DNA of 64,000 nt from Geosiphon pyriformis. Its lineage: Eukaryota; Glomeromycota; Glomeromycetes; Archaeosporales; Geosiphonaceae. A model generated the notes under the pieces. It saw only the letters and a program-made list of their open reading frames with translations. It was not told where the DNA came from and searched no databases. The translations under genes and the position numbers were made by a program. Shown here piece after piece: positions 1-11,699 of the stretch; within the stretch, counting starts at the first letter, position 1; every line of letters starts with the position of its first letter. The DNA is taken from contig JAAOMT010000590.1 in the NCBI GenBank assembly GCA_016748015.1, forward strand, positions 1,107 to 65,106, written 5' to 3'.

Positions 1-262
1 TCTAACCCTAACCCTAACCCTAACCCTAACCCTAACCCTAACCCTAACCCTAACCCTAACCCTAACCCTAACCCTAACCCTAACCCTAACCCTAACCCTA
101 ACCCTAACCCTAACCCTAACCCTAACCCTAACCCTAACCCTAACCCTAACCCTAACCCTAACCCTAACCCTAACCCTAACCCTAACCCTAACCCTAACCC
201 TAACCCTAACCCTAACCCTAACCCTAACCCTAACCCTAACCCTAACCCTAACCCTAACCCTA
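1..262. repeat. Terminal telomere repeat, (CCCTAA)n
   Basis: About 43 uninterrupted copies of CCCTAA from the first bases of the window. The C-rich strand reads 5' to 3' inward, so this is the left physical end of a chromosome and the opposite strand ends in TTAGGG. The first three bases (TCT) are the only deviation. The unit is the common one for fungi and animals and does not identify a species. Confidence 0.98.
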
Positions 263-583
263 TCCCTATCCCTATCCCTATCCCTATAAATATCCCTATC
301 CCTATCCCTATCCCTATAAATATCCCTATCCCTATAAATATCCCTATCCCTATCCCTATAAATATCCCTATCCCTATAAATATCCCTATCCCTATCCCTA
401 TAAATATCCCTATCCCTATCCTTATCCCTATCCCTATCCCTAACCCTATAAATATCCCTATCCCTATTCCTATCCCTATCCCTATTCCTATCCCTATCCC
501 TATCCCTATAAATATCCCTATAAATATCCCTATAAATATCCCTAACCCTAACCCTATCCCTATCCTTATAAATATCCCTATCT
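263..583. repeat. Variant telomeric repeats (CCCTAT and CCCTATAAATAT)
   Basis: The units change from CCCTAA to CCCTAT, interspersed with a 12-bp higher-order form, CCCTATAAATAT. A few canonical CCCTAA units reappear near 440 and 541-553. Such proximal variant arrays are normal at telomere/subtelomere boundaries and usually mark sequence no longer renewed by telomerase. Occasional CCTTAT units already show C-to-T change. Confidence 0.9.
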
Positions 584-1110
584 CATTTTTTATCTTTATT
601 TTTATTTCTATTCTTATCCTAATCTCTATTCTTATTTCTGTCCTTATTCTTATCTCTATTCTTATTGTTACCTTTATTTTTATTCTTATCTCTATTTCTA
701 TTTCTATTCTTATTCTTATTTTTATCTCTATCTTTATTCCTATTTTTATCTCTATTTTTATTCTTATTCTTATCTTTATTTCAATCCTTATTTCTATTCT
801 TATTTTTATTTTTATTTCTATTTTTATCTATATTTTTATTACTATTTTTGTTTTTATTACTATTATTTTTATTCTTATCTTTATCTCTAATCTTATTCTT
901 ATTTTTATTATCTCTATTCTTATTCTTATTCTTATTCTTATTTTTATTTCTATCCTTATTTCTATTCTTATTTCTATCCTTATCTCTATCCTTATTTTTA
1001 TTTTTATTTTTATCTCTATTTTTATCTCTATTTTTATCTCTATTTTTTATTTTTATTTTTTTTTTTTATTTTTATTTCTATTTCTATTTTTATTTTTATT
1101 TTTATTCTAA
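584..1110. repeat. Degenerate telomere-derived hexamer array (TYYYTA)
   Basis: The 6-base register continues for about 85 units after recognisable telomere ends, as TCTCTA, TTCTTA, TTTCTA and TTTTTA. Nearly every unit fits TCCCTA with one or more C replaced by T, while the T..TA frame is kept. The long open frame across this stretch (Leu/Phe/Ser only) is simply the hexamer read in phase and is not a protein gene. The register is lost near 1110. Confidence 0.8.
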
Positions 1111-2990
1111 TTTAAATATTTATAAAATCTATTTTTCTAAATAGTTTTAATCAAAACAATAAGTCTAATATTAATATATAAATTTTTTAAACATTCAAAC
1201 TTCTTTTTAAAATTAAAAACTAATTTATATACTAAACAAAAATTTAATTAATCTAAAAGCATCTTTAAAACAATGTTATTTTAATATTTTTATAATTTAT
1301 TAGTAATATCAAAAAACTTACAGTTTTTTTATTAAACAAAATTTTAATTAATAATAATATTTTATTATATACAATAATATTTATTATATTAAAAAAAAAT
1401 ATTATTATTAATATAAGTCAAAAACTTATATTACTTTATAAGTTAAATATATTATTTAATACTAATTTTTTTTTATTTAACTTTTTATAATTATATTAAT
1501 TTTAAACTTGATTTTACCAAAACTCAGAACCAATTTATTATTGATAATCAAATAATCAAAAATAAATATTTTAAAACATATTTGATTATATAATTTTTTG
1601 AACAATAAAATTATCTATATATTTGATAATAACAAATTTAATATTTAATTTTTCAGCTCCTAATAATTTAGCAAGCTTAAAAACATTGTTATAATTCAAA
1701 AATTTAACTATATTATAGCATAATAATAATCTTAAAAATATAATAAATAAATTTATAAATACTAACTTATAATAATAGCTAATAATAATTAATAATAGCA
1801 ACAAATACCAAATTAAAATATTAAAAAAAATATTACAATATATTTTTTTGTAAAACTTATATATAATAGCTTTAATATTAAAAGAACTTATTTTACTTTA
1901 ATTTTTACTTTTAAAATAAATATTACAAAAATAACTTTAGAAAAATTCTTAAACAGTAAGTAAATTTCAGTTTAATTTTTAAAAAAGAGTATATAAATAT
2001 ATACAATAATTAAAAATTAACTTATACTATAATATTAAAAAAAAAGTCTTTAGTATAAACAATAATATTATCATACAAATAGAATTGAAAAACTTATAAA
2101 AGACTAATTGTAATTAATACAAAATATTCACAATTAAAATAACCAAAAAAACTATTCTATAATAACATAATAATTTTTTAAACTATTTTTTTAAATATTT
2201 TATTAGTCAAAAGATATATTATTTTTTAAATAATATTTTATATTATATTTAAATTTATAATTCTTTTAAAAGCAACAAATTTCTTAAATTATATTACAAT
2301 ATTAATAAATATAGTACTTTTAAATTAGTTTTATTTAATATTATTAGTATTTTTAAAATTAAACTTTTAACAGTATTTATTTATTTGTTTATAAAAAAAT
2401 TTAATTACATATTTAACAAATTATTTAAATTTACAAAAACAAAAACAGCTTAATAATCAATATTAAAGTATTTACTAACTTTTAAAACTTTATAATTTAT
2501 TATTATATTAATAAGATTCTAAAAAAAAAACACATATTTAATTGTTTTTTTACATTTCTAAAAATTTTTATGTTAAAATTTTAGTAATTAAGCTTTTTAT
2601 TAAAAAATTAATTTGTTTTAAATTAAAACATTTTTTAAAATTAACATACTTATAAAACCTATTTTTATTAAAATTACTATTTAAAATTATAAAAGAAGAT
2701 TTATTTACAGTTTATAATTAAAAAATTAATTTTTTCAGTTTAAATTAAACATATTATCAAGTAATATTAGCATATAATTCTAAAATTAAAACAAAAAACT
2801 TATTTTTAAAAAGTAACTCAATAAACAAAAATTAATTAGCAATTTTAATAACTTTGTATATATTTATAATAATTATAACACTAAATTCTAAATATTCAAA
2901 ATTCAAACCAAAAATAAAAACTTAAATATCTTGAAATTTGTTAGTTATTTATAGATATACTTTATTTTTAATTTAATCTTAGTAATAATA
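1111..2990. other. AT-rich subtelomeric desert, no gene seen
   Basis: About 1.9 kb of extremely AT-rich sequence dominated by TAATAAT, TTTAAA and poly-A/T runs. No open frame has recognisable domain content, the short frames present are expected by chance at this composition, and I found no repeat shared with other parts of the window. It may be very old transposon sequence eroded beyond recognition, but nothing visible proves that. The left edge is the end of the telomere-like register and the right edge is an abrupt rise in GC where the LINE starts. Confidence 0.7.
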
Positions 2991-5080
2991 GAAGTCTAAG
3001 GTTGGTCTTCTGCTTGACTTCCCCAATGATACACTCCATTATCTCTTTTTGTATAGTCTAAAAACTTTCGAACAAATTCAGGCTAAAAGCAAATCGGCTT
3101 CCGTTGTCTCCTTTATGAATTTTGTCAGGATATTAGGTTGTTTGTTCTCTCACAGGTCTTATGATTTTCAGGTTCTCAGTTGACATTCCCATCATTTTTT
3201 GCAATTTTCGGTTCATATTAAAGTCTTTTCTACAAACAATTTTTTGGCTGGGGTGGTCTGCATCTTTTCTGGATGCAACTTGTCTCTTGGTAATTCTTTT
3301 TCTAGTGCTTTTTATTTTCGTGGTGGTACTCCTATGTCTCTTGTTCTTGGTGAGCATTGCTTTTCCAAAAATGTTTCCTTACTCCGCTGCTATGGTGTTG
3401 CTTTTATGGAGCAACTACGTGACTAGACCGGTACCGTTTTTAGTTGGAATGTCTTCAAGCATTGGAAAAGACTAAACCTCCATGGCCCAGTTCTTCTCTG
3501 GTTCAATTTCTCTGTACGATTTCTTAGTGGTGTTGTTTTTTTTTCTTCAGTTTGCCTTTCTTCTGTGGATGGTTATGCTCTTTCTGATGTTCTTCAATCA
3601 CATGATTTTGGTGTTGTTTGTAATGCTCTGTTGAACACTGAAGCTGCTGTTAGTCTTTCTGTATATGTAGATAAGTCTCTGGATAATTTGGGTACTGTTG
3701 ATATAAAAGCTGGTGCTACTGCTTTTTTTGAAAACATTTATTTGGGTTTGGGCATAAAAGTGTCTGGCTTGGTTTCTTTGACAATGACAGAATTACAGAC
3801 CATAGCTTTGGTGCTTGAGTATATTTCTCCTTTTTGTTCAGTTGACTTATTTTTGGACAGCCAAGTGGCTTTGGACACATGTGAGTTTGAGTCTTCACTG
3901 ATTTGTCCTGATTTCAGAAATTGGTGCTGGATCGAATGTCACCACATAGCTGATGTTATTTAGAAAAAGAATTTGAATGTGAATTGGGTCAAAGTTAAGG
4001 GTTATTCAGGTGTCTCAGACAATAAGTAAGCCAATGCACTTGCTAAAACAGCAGCTTATTCTTTTTGGGCGGCTATTTCACAAGATTGGTAAGTGCTTTT
4101 TAAAAGGTGGTGGTTCTGTGATTTCTGGTAATTCAAGACACTTTGTTTATGATGTTTTTCAGTCTATTCACTGTGCATGTTGAGAGATTGGCTCTGGTTC
4201 CCAGGTGATAGTTGGTAGTTTACATGATGATATTAATTGGTCCAGGTCTTCTTTGGTATGGCACCCAGACTCCCATATGGCTGCTGGTTCTATTAATGCA
4301 TGTATAGCTGGCCTTTGGACTTACTTTATGAAGGCTCTACACCATCAACTTCTTGTGGCTGTGTGTAAGCATCTGTATGATAAATGTTATCCCAGTGTGG
4401 TGTGTTTATTCTGCAACAATGTTGAGGTTTCTGACCATGTCTTTTCTTGCTCCTTTGATGCTGCTGGTTGTTTTCATTTGATGAATACTTTCAGGGCTAC
4501 TTGGAAGGCCTGTTCTGGTCTATCTCGTTCTTTCTCATGCGTTTTATAGTTGTTGTCTATTTGTGTTTCTGATGTTATGACCAGTGCAGCTCTGTATAAA
4601 GGCTTTGTTTTCAAGGATTGGTATCATGAATTTGTTCCCACTTTTAAAGACCCAAAGATGGCAGTTATGAATGTAGTGAACTTTGTGTGCAATTTTTGTA
4701 TTGCATTCTGGGATGACATTTGGCTGGTCTATGTGAAACACCATGCTGTTATGGAAAAGAACAGACTAATCCCTCATGATTGCTTTATTCCTGTCTCTGT
4801 TCCTGGTCTTTCCGAAAGGCTTTTGTCAGGTGTTGTTAGGTTGTTGGGTGTTAATAAAGCATTTGGCATCAGCTTTAAGTTTCATAAGTCCTGTTTGTTT
4901 TTTTCTGGTATTTGTGACAAGGTTTTGGTTCATATAGGTGTCTAGTGTGGTTTTAACTGGTCTGAATGGCTGGTCACATGTAGTAAGAGCATGATTCATA
5001 CCTAGTTTAGATCATTTGAATGATGTATAACACTAGATAATATTTGGACTTTACTCATTAAGTATTAATAAAAAAAAAAA
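2991..5080 (+). mobile_element. 5'-truncated non-LTR (LINE) retrotransposon
   Basis: A 2.1-kb island much richer in GC than its flanks, with sharp edges on both sides. It encodes a LINE C-terminus (RNase H, then a zinc motif) and ends in a short 3' tail, TTACTCATTAAGTATTAAT followed by about 11 A at 5070-5080. A coding C-terminus plus A-tail without a 5' part is typical of target-primed reverse transcription that stopped early. I could not confirm a target-site duplication. CpG is depleted and expected Arg positions read as Cys, His or stop, so the copy is inactive. Confidence 0.8.
3199..4945 (+). pseudogene. LINE ORF C-terminus: RNase H domain and CxxC...H...C zinc motif
   Basis: One broken frame (3199-3963 and its read-through) continues in another frame (about 4205-4945) after a frameshift between roughly 4090 and 4200. 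RNase H signatures in order are YVDKSL near 3668 (usual form YTDGSL), TMTELQTIALVLE near 3788, DSQVALD near 3860, and WVKVKGYSG near 3986, where the usual catalytic His is Tyr. Downstream, CLFCNNVEVSDHVFSC near 4400-4450 is a CX2C...HX4C motif like the zf-RVT finger following RT in many LINEs. Nothing recognisable as the RT palm remains upstream. Stops at 3472, 3961, 4027 and 4547 break it. Its function would have been removal of the RNA strand during target-primed reverse transcription. Confidence 0.75.
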
Positions 5081-7087
5081 TAACAATAGAAATTAAATTG
5101 TTTATTTTTTATGTTAATAAATAATATTTTCTTGTTTAATAAAATTATTTATATTTATTATATGTAATAATTTTTCAAATAAAATTAATTATTAAAATAT
5201 TAAAAAAAAATTATTTTAAGTTAAAATTAAACTATTGAACTTTGTAAACAAATTTATAACTAAATTAAACAAAATTTTTTAATGAAGTTATTAACTTAAT
5301 CATATTTAAAAATACTAAAAAACTTAGTTTTATAGCAGTTTTATTATTAATAAATGTATTTAAATCTTTTTATATTATTATATTATCTATTTAAATTTGT
5401 GATAAAAAAATTATTAACAGCTAATATTTAGAGTTAGATTAGAAAACTACTAATATAAATATATATAATATTTTAAACAATTTATTAATTTATTTTATAA
5501 AATTAATATAATTGTTTTCAATTTTGTTAAAATATAAATCCAAATTACTATTAATTATTAAAAAAATTTAACTTTATTTAAAAAATCAAACTAAAAAAAA
5601 ACACCAGAAAACATTTAAAAGAAAGTTTTACTAACAATAGATGCCTAAATTTACCATCAAAAACTACCAAACAGACAATAAAAACTAATTTTTTTGCATA
5701 AATTTAAGTTAATATAAACTAATTTAAAGTTAAAAAAAAGTCTTTTTTATTTTTAGTGTTAGTTTATTATTAATTAAACTACATTCAAAAAAAGTATGAC
5801 CAAATTTATTACAGACTAAACAGAAAACTAAAAACAAATAAAACCAATAAAAAGTAACACTTTTTATAATAAAGATCATAGCTAATATTTTAGTTAAATT
5901 TTTTTAAATTAAAATACACAGTTATATATCTAATATAATTAATTACACAAAATTTTTTACTAATTAAACCAATAAAATTTTAAAAATTATAAGTATTTGT
6001 TTTTATAAGAAGTATATAAAATAAAGTTTAAAACTTATCTTAAAAATTCTATAATTGTTTATTAATATTAGCTCTGACTATACAAACTGTATTTTTTTAT
6101 ATAAAAATAAATTATTTAGATATTAAAAGATCAGTTTAATTTTAAATATCTAATTTAATGATTATTTTTTGTTATAATTTTATTAATTATATTTTAATTA
6201 ACTTAATAATATTAAAATCAGTAAATAAAACTTATATAATTTTTATAGATATTTTTATAAAAATTTTTTTTATAATAATTGCTTAATTTGTATGATTATT
6301 TATTAGCTTTTTGTGATTGGTGTTTATTATAATATCTTAATTATTTGCCAAATTTGTTATAATTAACAATTTTTTTTTAAAAATAAAAAATGCCTAAATT
6401 ATTTTACCAAATTTTGAAAAGTAGAAATTTTTTTAAAATTATTTATATCAAAAAAAAATTTTTAATAATCTTTAATTTGTCTTAAAAATCTTCTTACAAA
6501 TTCATATTTAAAGCAAAAAATTTCTAAACCAGAATGTTTATTAGTAGTTTTAATAAATAAAAAAAAAAAAAAGTTATTTAAAATATTATTATTATTGTTA
6601 TTATTATTATTATTAAAATTAATTATATTCAAAAATTTTCTTAATACTTATTTTATTACAATTTTTTTGGGTATTTTAGAAGTTATATTAATATATTTTT
6701 AATAAATTTATTATTATTTTCAACTTAAAAACTTATTTTCTTAATTAAAATTTTTAATACTTAAACTGCTATTTATATTAACAACTCTATATATTTAAAC
6801 AAAAAAAATTTAAATATATCTAACTAAATAATAAAAAATAAAAGAAAACAAAATTTTTTTTTTAAAAATAATATAATTTTTTAAGAATTTAAGATATAAA
6901 AAAGAAAAAAGTTTTTTAATATATAAATTATACAAATTAAAATTAGATAAAAAATATTAAAAAAAGCAGTATATAATAATTAGCTAAAATTATATTATAG
7001 TAAACCAATATTAATAACACAAATACTTAAAATTAAAATATAATTACTATTAATATTACTAAATAAAATTTTATAAAATTTAATATT
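5081..7087. other. AT-rich desert between LINE and LTR-element cluster, no gene seen
   Basis: About 2 kb of very AT-rich sequence like 1111-2990. It has slightly less biased islands near 5590-5850 and 6290-6530, but I could not read a protein family from any frame. A run of TTA/TTG triplets occurs at about 6585-6620. It ends abruptly where family-2 retrotransposon sequence begins near 7088. Confidence 0.65.
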
Positions 7088-8493
7088 GGTTAATAACTTG
7101 GCTTTAAGTTCAACTAATTCGAAAATTTTGACATATATAACTGTATTTTAGAGAGTATTTAGATGTAATAAGTGTACTTATTACAAAAAACTACTGTATA
7201 ATACATGAATAAACTAATTCAAAATCTGTAGTACTATAAAATAATCAGTTTCAATTGCTTGAATTTGGCACAGATTTTGATAAAAATATTTTAAATACAT
7301 GGTAATTATTTTAGTATTGTTTTGTTTGATAGTAGTAAATTCAATTAATAATCAATTAATGCTGTTATGATTGTTGAAATATTGTAAAAATACAGTTTTA
7401 GACATGTCAAAATCTTGGAATTTGTTTACAAAATTTTGATATTACAAGTCTATAGTATCTTGTAAGAAATATAAAATGGCTTGAAAAACTTTAACATTAT
7501 ATTATTTATTGATTGTGATGACTTTTTTTATATTGTTTAGCTATACTTAAGTGTTGTCTTCTTTATTAATAAATTTTTTAAGTTTGATAATTAATGTATA
7601 TATTATTTGTGTAAGTTGTTATTGTTATAATTATTAAGGAGTAATAATTGATACTATTAGCAATTAATTAATCGAAATAATTAAAAATAGATATTATTAA
7701 AAAATAGGAGTAAGATTTAAATTGTTTAGGTTTTATTGAGTTTGAACAATCAAAGTTTAAACTTTTAGATTATTTAGAATTGGGTTTTGATTAATATTTT
7801 TCTGATTACTGTTTTTTTTTCTTTTAAATTAATGTTTATTTAATTACTAGTAGATTTGAAATTTGGTTAAGATAGCAGTAATTAAAATTTTGATAAAGTT
7901 GTTAGTTGTAATTTAAATTCTTCAAAAAATTGCTATAGATTTTTAATAATTTGGTTTTTTTCTAATTATTTTGAAATAGCACTTATAATAATAATGTTTT
8001 GGTAGTTGATAATAATATAGATTTAGATAGTATATAGTAATAAGATGAATGTAATAAAAAAATAATTTTGGATTTTTTCTAATTAAGTAGTTGTATTAGT
8101 TTAGGTATATTTGCTAATGTTTTTATTTTGTTTTTGTTTTTGTTCACAAATATTATAGAAAATTTTTGCTAAGTATATCTTTTAATTTTATAATTAATTT
8201 TGATAATAATTAAAGCAAAATTGTAATTCAATAGTAAGTTAATATATTAAAGTAATTTATTATAGAAATTTCTTCTTGCTAATTTAAAATCTGCTTATTT
8301 TTCTAAAAAATATACAATTTTTTTATTGACATAAAAATTGAAAGCTAATTGAAAAATAATTTCTAATTAATTTTAACTGTTGTTAATATTATTAAAATAA
8401 AAATTTGTTCTTATTATTTTTGATTTTGCCATTTTTTTAAATGGTTGTTGTTAATAGTTTTTTGTTGTATTATATCTCACAAAAAGCACCAAA
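7088..8493 (-). mobile_element. Element F: 5' fragment (gag side) of a family-2 gypsy element
   Basis: Read on the minus strand this corresponds to the 5' leader and gag of elements A and G: 7088-7400 matches 16150-16480 and 8380-8493 matches the leader just inside G's 5' LTR. It is cut at about 7088, where similarity stops within gag, so protease, RT and integrase are absent. The gag homology region is full of stops and shifts and encodes nothing. Its 5' LTR is 8494-9456, which also serves as the 3' LTR of element A. Confidence 0.7.
8475..8491 (-). other. Primer binding site of element F
   Basis: The minus strand reads TGGTGCTTTTTGTGAGA, two bases inside the LTR end. This is the position and TGG start expected of a tRNA primer site. 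The same site in A, G and D differs only by C/T and G/A changes. Confidence 0.65.
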
Positions 8494-9456
8494 TGTTACA
8501 AATAATTATTTGGAGTGTTAGAACAAATAACAAATCTGTAATTTAATGCTCAATAACAGTTAATAATAGTAATTTCTAAAGATTTTAAAGTCTAAAGGTT
8601 TTGGTTAAGTTTTTTGTATAATGAACAAAAATTTAATTAATAATTTCTTCTATGAATTTTTTTTTAGTATGATAGCCAGTTTATTTTAACAGTCATGCTA
8701 TTCTAATAAGCTATTTTTAAATTTTTATTTTTATTTCTGAGTTTTTTACCAGGCTATTTTTAATATTAAATAGTTAGTGCTTAATTTTTTTAATCAATTA
8801 GTAACAACAAAAAAACAAAACAAAAGAAAATAAAAAAAATAAAAAAAAATAAAAAAAAAAATAAAAAATTAGTATCTCATTAATAGTCATGATCAAAAGT
8901 TATTGATCTAATATAATTAAGTATTAAATTTTATTAACATGAAGTATTAATAGAATAAAAATGATTAATATTTCTTAATTAAGTAATGATAACATGGATT
9001 TAGGTGATAATCAATATTTTATTAATATATAATTTAATTTCATTTTAAGTTGTAAAAAACTAACTTTTGAAAAAAGAAGTATTGGTTAATTAAAAAGTTT
9101 TAACTAAGTATTAGTATCAATTCTGTTTTTTTTTGCTTCTAATACTCTCATTATATATACATAATTTTTATTATATAAAATTTTATATTTTCTTGAACAA
9201 TGTTCCTTATTTTTTTTAACAATATGTTTATTGTTAAACAATATGCTATAATTTTTTGACAAATGTTTATTGCTAAGCAGTATATTATAATTTACTAATA
9301 ATATGTACATTGCTAAGCAATATATTATAATTTTCTGATATTGTATTCACTTGCTAAGTACTATTCTCCTATTAGTCTATTTACTATTCTTCTATTGGTC
9401 TATTTTTTTATTTGTTTATCTTACTTTTTTTTCTTGTACTTTTTTTATGAGTAATA
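8494..9456 (-). repeat. Family-2 LTR shared by elements F (5') and A (3')
   Basis: A 963-bp LTR in minus orientation. The left end is TGTTACAAATAATT (the LTR 3' end on the minus strand). The right end is AGTAATA, a decayed form of AGTAACA. Family-2 internal sequence lies on both sides: a primer site and leader to the left (F), and a polypurine tract and post-integrase sequence to the right (A). No flanking target duplication can therefore exist, and this single LTR joins two elements in tandem. Confidence 0.75.
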
Positions 9457-9469
9457 TTATCTTTTCTTT

Positions 9470-10180
9470 TAATATTAAGCTTTGTTAAAATTTTTATTTT
9501 AGATTAAGTCTATTACTTTTCTTTTTAATATTGTTTGTTCAATTCTGTTCCTTATTTTTTCATATTAAGAATTGTTTATTTTTTTTTATTAATTAATAGT
9601 TATTGTTTTTATTTCTTGGTATAGTAGTATTTTTTGATAATTTTAAAATATATTATGTAGTTAGTAAATTGTTTTAATATATAGTTTAGAATTTGTTTTC
9701 TTTCTAATAGAATCTTCAATCTGTTTTACTATTTCTTAATTAAATATTATTTGAATTTATCAATATATAATTTCTGGATATTTAACTTTTGTTCTAACTA
9801 ATAATAACAGTATAATATTAGAAGTTGTTTTATCCATAGCTTCCAGTTTTCTTTAGTTAACTTTTTTGTTAGAATTATTAGTAGTATTTTTCCAAAAGTG
9901 TTTTTTACTTTTTCTATAACTTTATCTGATCAGTGTTTTGTTTGGTTTTGTGGTTGCTAATATGAGGTAATTTTTATTTTTTTTTATTTTGGTATTTTAA
10001 TAGCAAATTGTTTAATGATTGATAATAATTTTTATATCTAATTGTTATTAATTTATGGCTTGGAATAATTGTTAAGCCATTATGTAAATGTGGTTTGGGA
10101 TTTTTCTCTTTTTATTGTTGCTTTTGTCATATATATCATGTTTTTTATATACTATTTTTATGGATTAATTTGACATGTTT
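9470..10180 (-). pseudogene. Element A post-integrase region (ORF3-equivalent), eroded
   Basis: About 0.7 kb separates the end of the integrase from the 3' LTR. It aligns by eye with 28570-29280 of element G, so it belonged to the element rather than being an insertion. The minus-strand frames are Lys/Asn-rich and too damaged to read as one protein. I cannot assign a function. Its retention in A and G, and the comparable extra frames in families 1 and 3, suggest that a protein was once made here. Confidence 0.4.
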
Positions 10181-10199
10181 GTGTTAATAATTATAATTG

Positions 10200-11380
10200 G
10201 TTTTAGATCTCATAAAATTTTATCTGGTTAAACTAATATTTATTGTATTTTTAGTTATAGAATATTACTAATAAATGACAATAATATATTGTAATATAGC
10301 TTTAATTAATTCTTATGTACTGCTTTAATTAAAATTTTGTTGTTTTATTTTAATTTATAAGCTTTATTTTCTAGAATTTTTTCAATATAAAATAGTTCAT
10401 CTTATTTGAAATCAAATTTTTCATTCTATTGTTTTTTCACTTTAGAATAATATAAGAGTATTTTGTCTCCAATTTTGAATTCAATTAGTTTATTTAACAA
10501 TTGATTATCATATTATTTTTTTTGTTTTGCTTGTAATTTTTGTATATTATTAACTGCTTTTTGTCTTTTGTTTTTTAATGTTTCTATTAAGTCATATGTT
10601 CTTTTTAGCAATATTCTTTGGAAGTTGGCTTCTATTATTAGTTTGGTTGAATATGTGTTGATATCTATCTTAACTAATAATATTACTGTTTTATTATAAT
10701 CAAATTCAAATAGTGTTGCTTGTGTAGTATCTTGCTTTATTTTTTAATAAGCAAATAATACTAATAGTATAAATAAATCTTAATTATCTTGGTTTTCTTG
10801 GCTAATTTTGGCTATTGTTTTACACAATGTTCTGTTGAACTTTTTAATTAAGCTATTTATTTATGAATGATATAGTAATAATAATAGTTTTTTAATTCCA
10901 AATTTTTAACTTAGTTCTGTTAATATTCTGTTCACAAAGTGAATTTTTTGGTCTAATAATAGATTTTTTGAACATATATATTAACAAATTAAATCTTGAT
11001 ATATGAATTTGGCTACAAATTTTGCATCTGCTTTTTGAATTGTTTTTGCTTCTGGCCATTTTGTAAGATAGTTTATAACTACTATTATATAATGATTGCT
11101 TTTGCTAATTATTGTTAATAGTCTAACTAAGTCAATTCCAATTTAATCAAATGATTGTCCTATTTTGATTAATTTTAGTAATTTACTGAATCTTATTTCT
11201 CTTTTTTTTTAATAAACATTACAATTTTAAACATATTAGATGATGTTTGGATACATGAGTGGCCAATAGTATTTTATTTTAGTTTTTTTCATGATTGCTT
11301 CTTTATAAAAATGTCTTGCTGTTTAATCTAAGTGCATATTAAATAATATTGCGTCTTTTTCCGGTTTTGTAATTACTCTA
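10200..11380 (-). pseudogene. Element A integrase, degraded
   Basis: Minus-strand frames give an HHCC-type start (NMHLDSTARH near 11330), a core segment with GIDLVR near 11140 (first catalytic Asp), and DYLTKW-like NYLTKWPEAKTIQKADA near 11050. Clear homology with element G's integrase continues to about 10200. Many Trp and Gln positions are stops. It would have inserted the cDNA into the chromosome. Confidence 0.6.
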
Positions 11381-11699
11381 AGTGGCTGATTTAGGTATTT
11401 TCTGTTCTTTCAGTATAATATATTTTAATAAGTAATAAAATATTTTGCTTGTTGTTTTATGTTGTTTTGTTTCTTTTAAGATAACTTTTTCTTAAACTAT
11501 TGAGTATAAATATAATATTAAAGTTGTTAATATTTTTGTGTATTCATTATTTGTTATATTTTTGGGTTGAAATGTTTTTAAATTTGTTTCATTTACAACA
11601 AACCATTGACATTTCCATTTTTTTTTCTTTTTTTATAATATACTATATAATTTAATAATAATAGTTTTATTTTTTATTTTACATGACAGTTGTTTCCAA

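Noticed and set aside
665-1144. 159-codon open frame rich in Leu, Phe and Ser
   Set aside because: It is the degenerate telomeric hexamer read in phase: no start context, no domain, only four or five residue types.
3133-3357. Basic minus-strand frame (Lys/Arg-rich)
   Set aside because: Antisense to the LINE coding frame; no neighbouring feature supports it.
9104-9310. 68-codon minus frame in the shared LTR, with repeated SNKH/NNKH-like segments
   Set aside because: It lies inside the family-2 LTR in a small local repeat (AATATGTTTATTGTTAAACA type) and is not preserved in the other LTRs.
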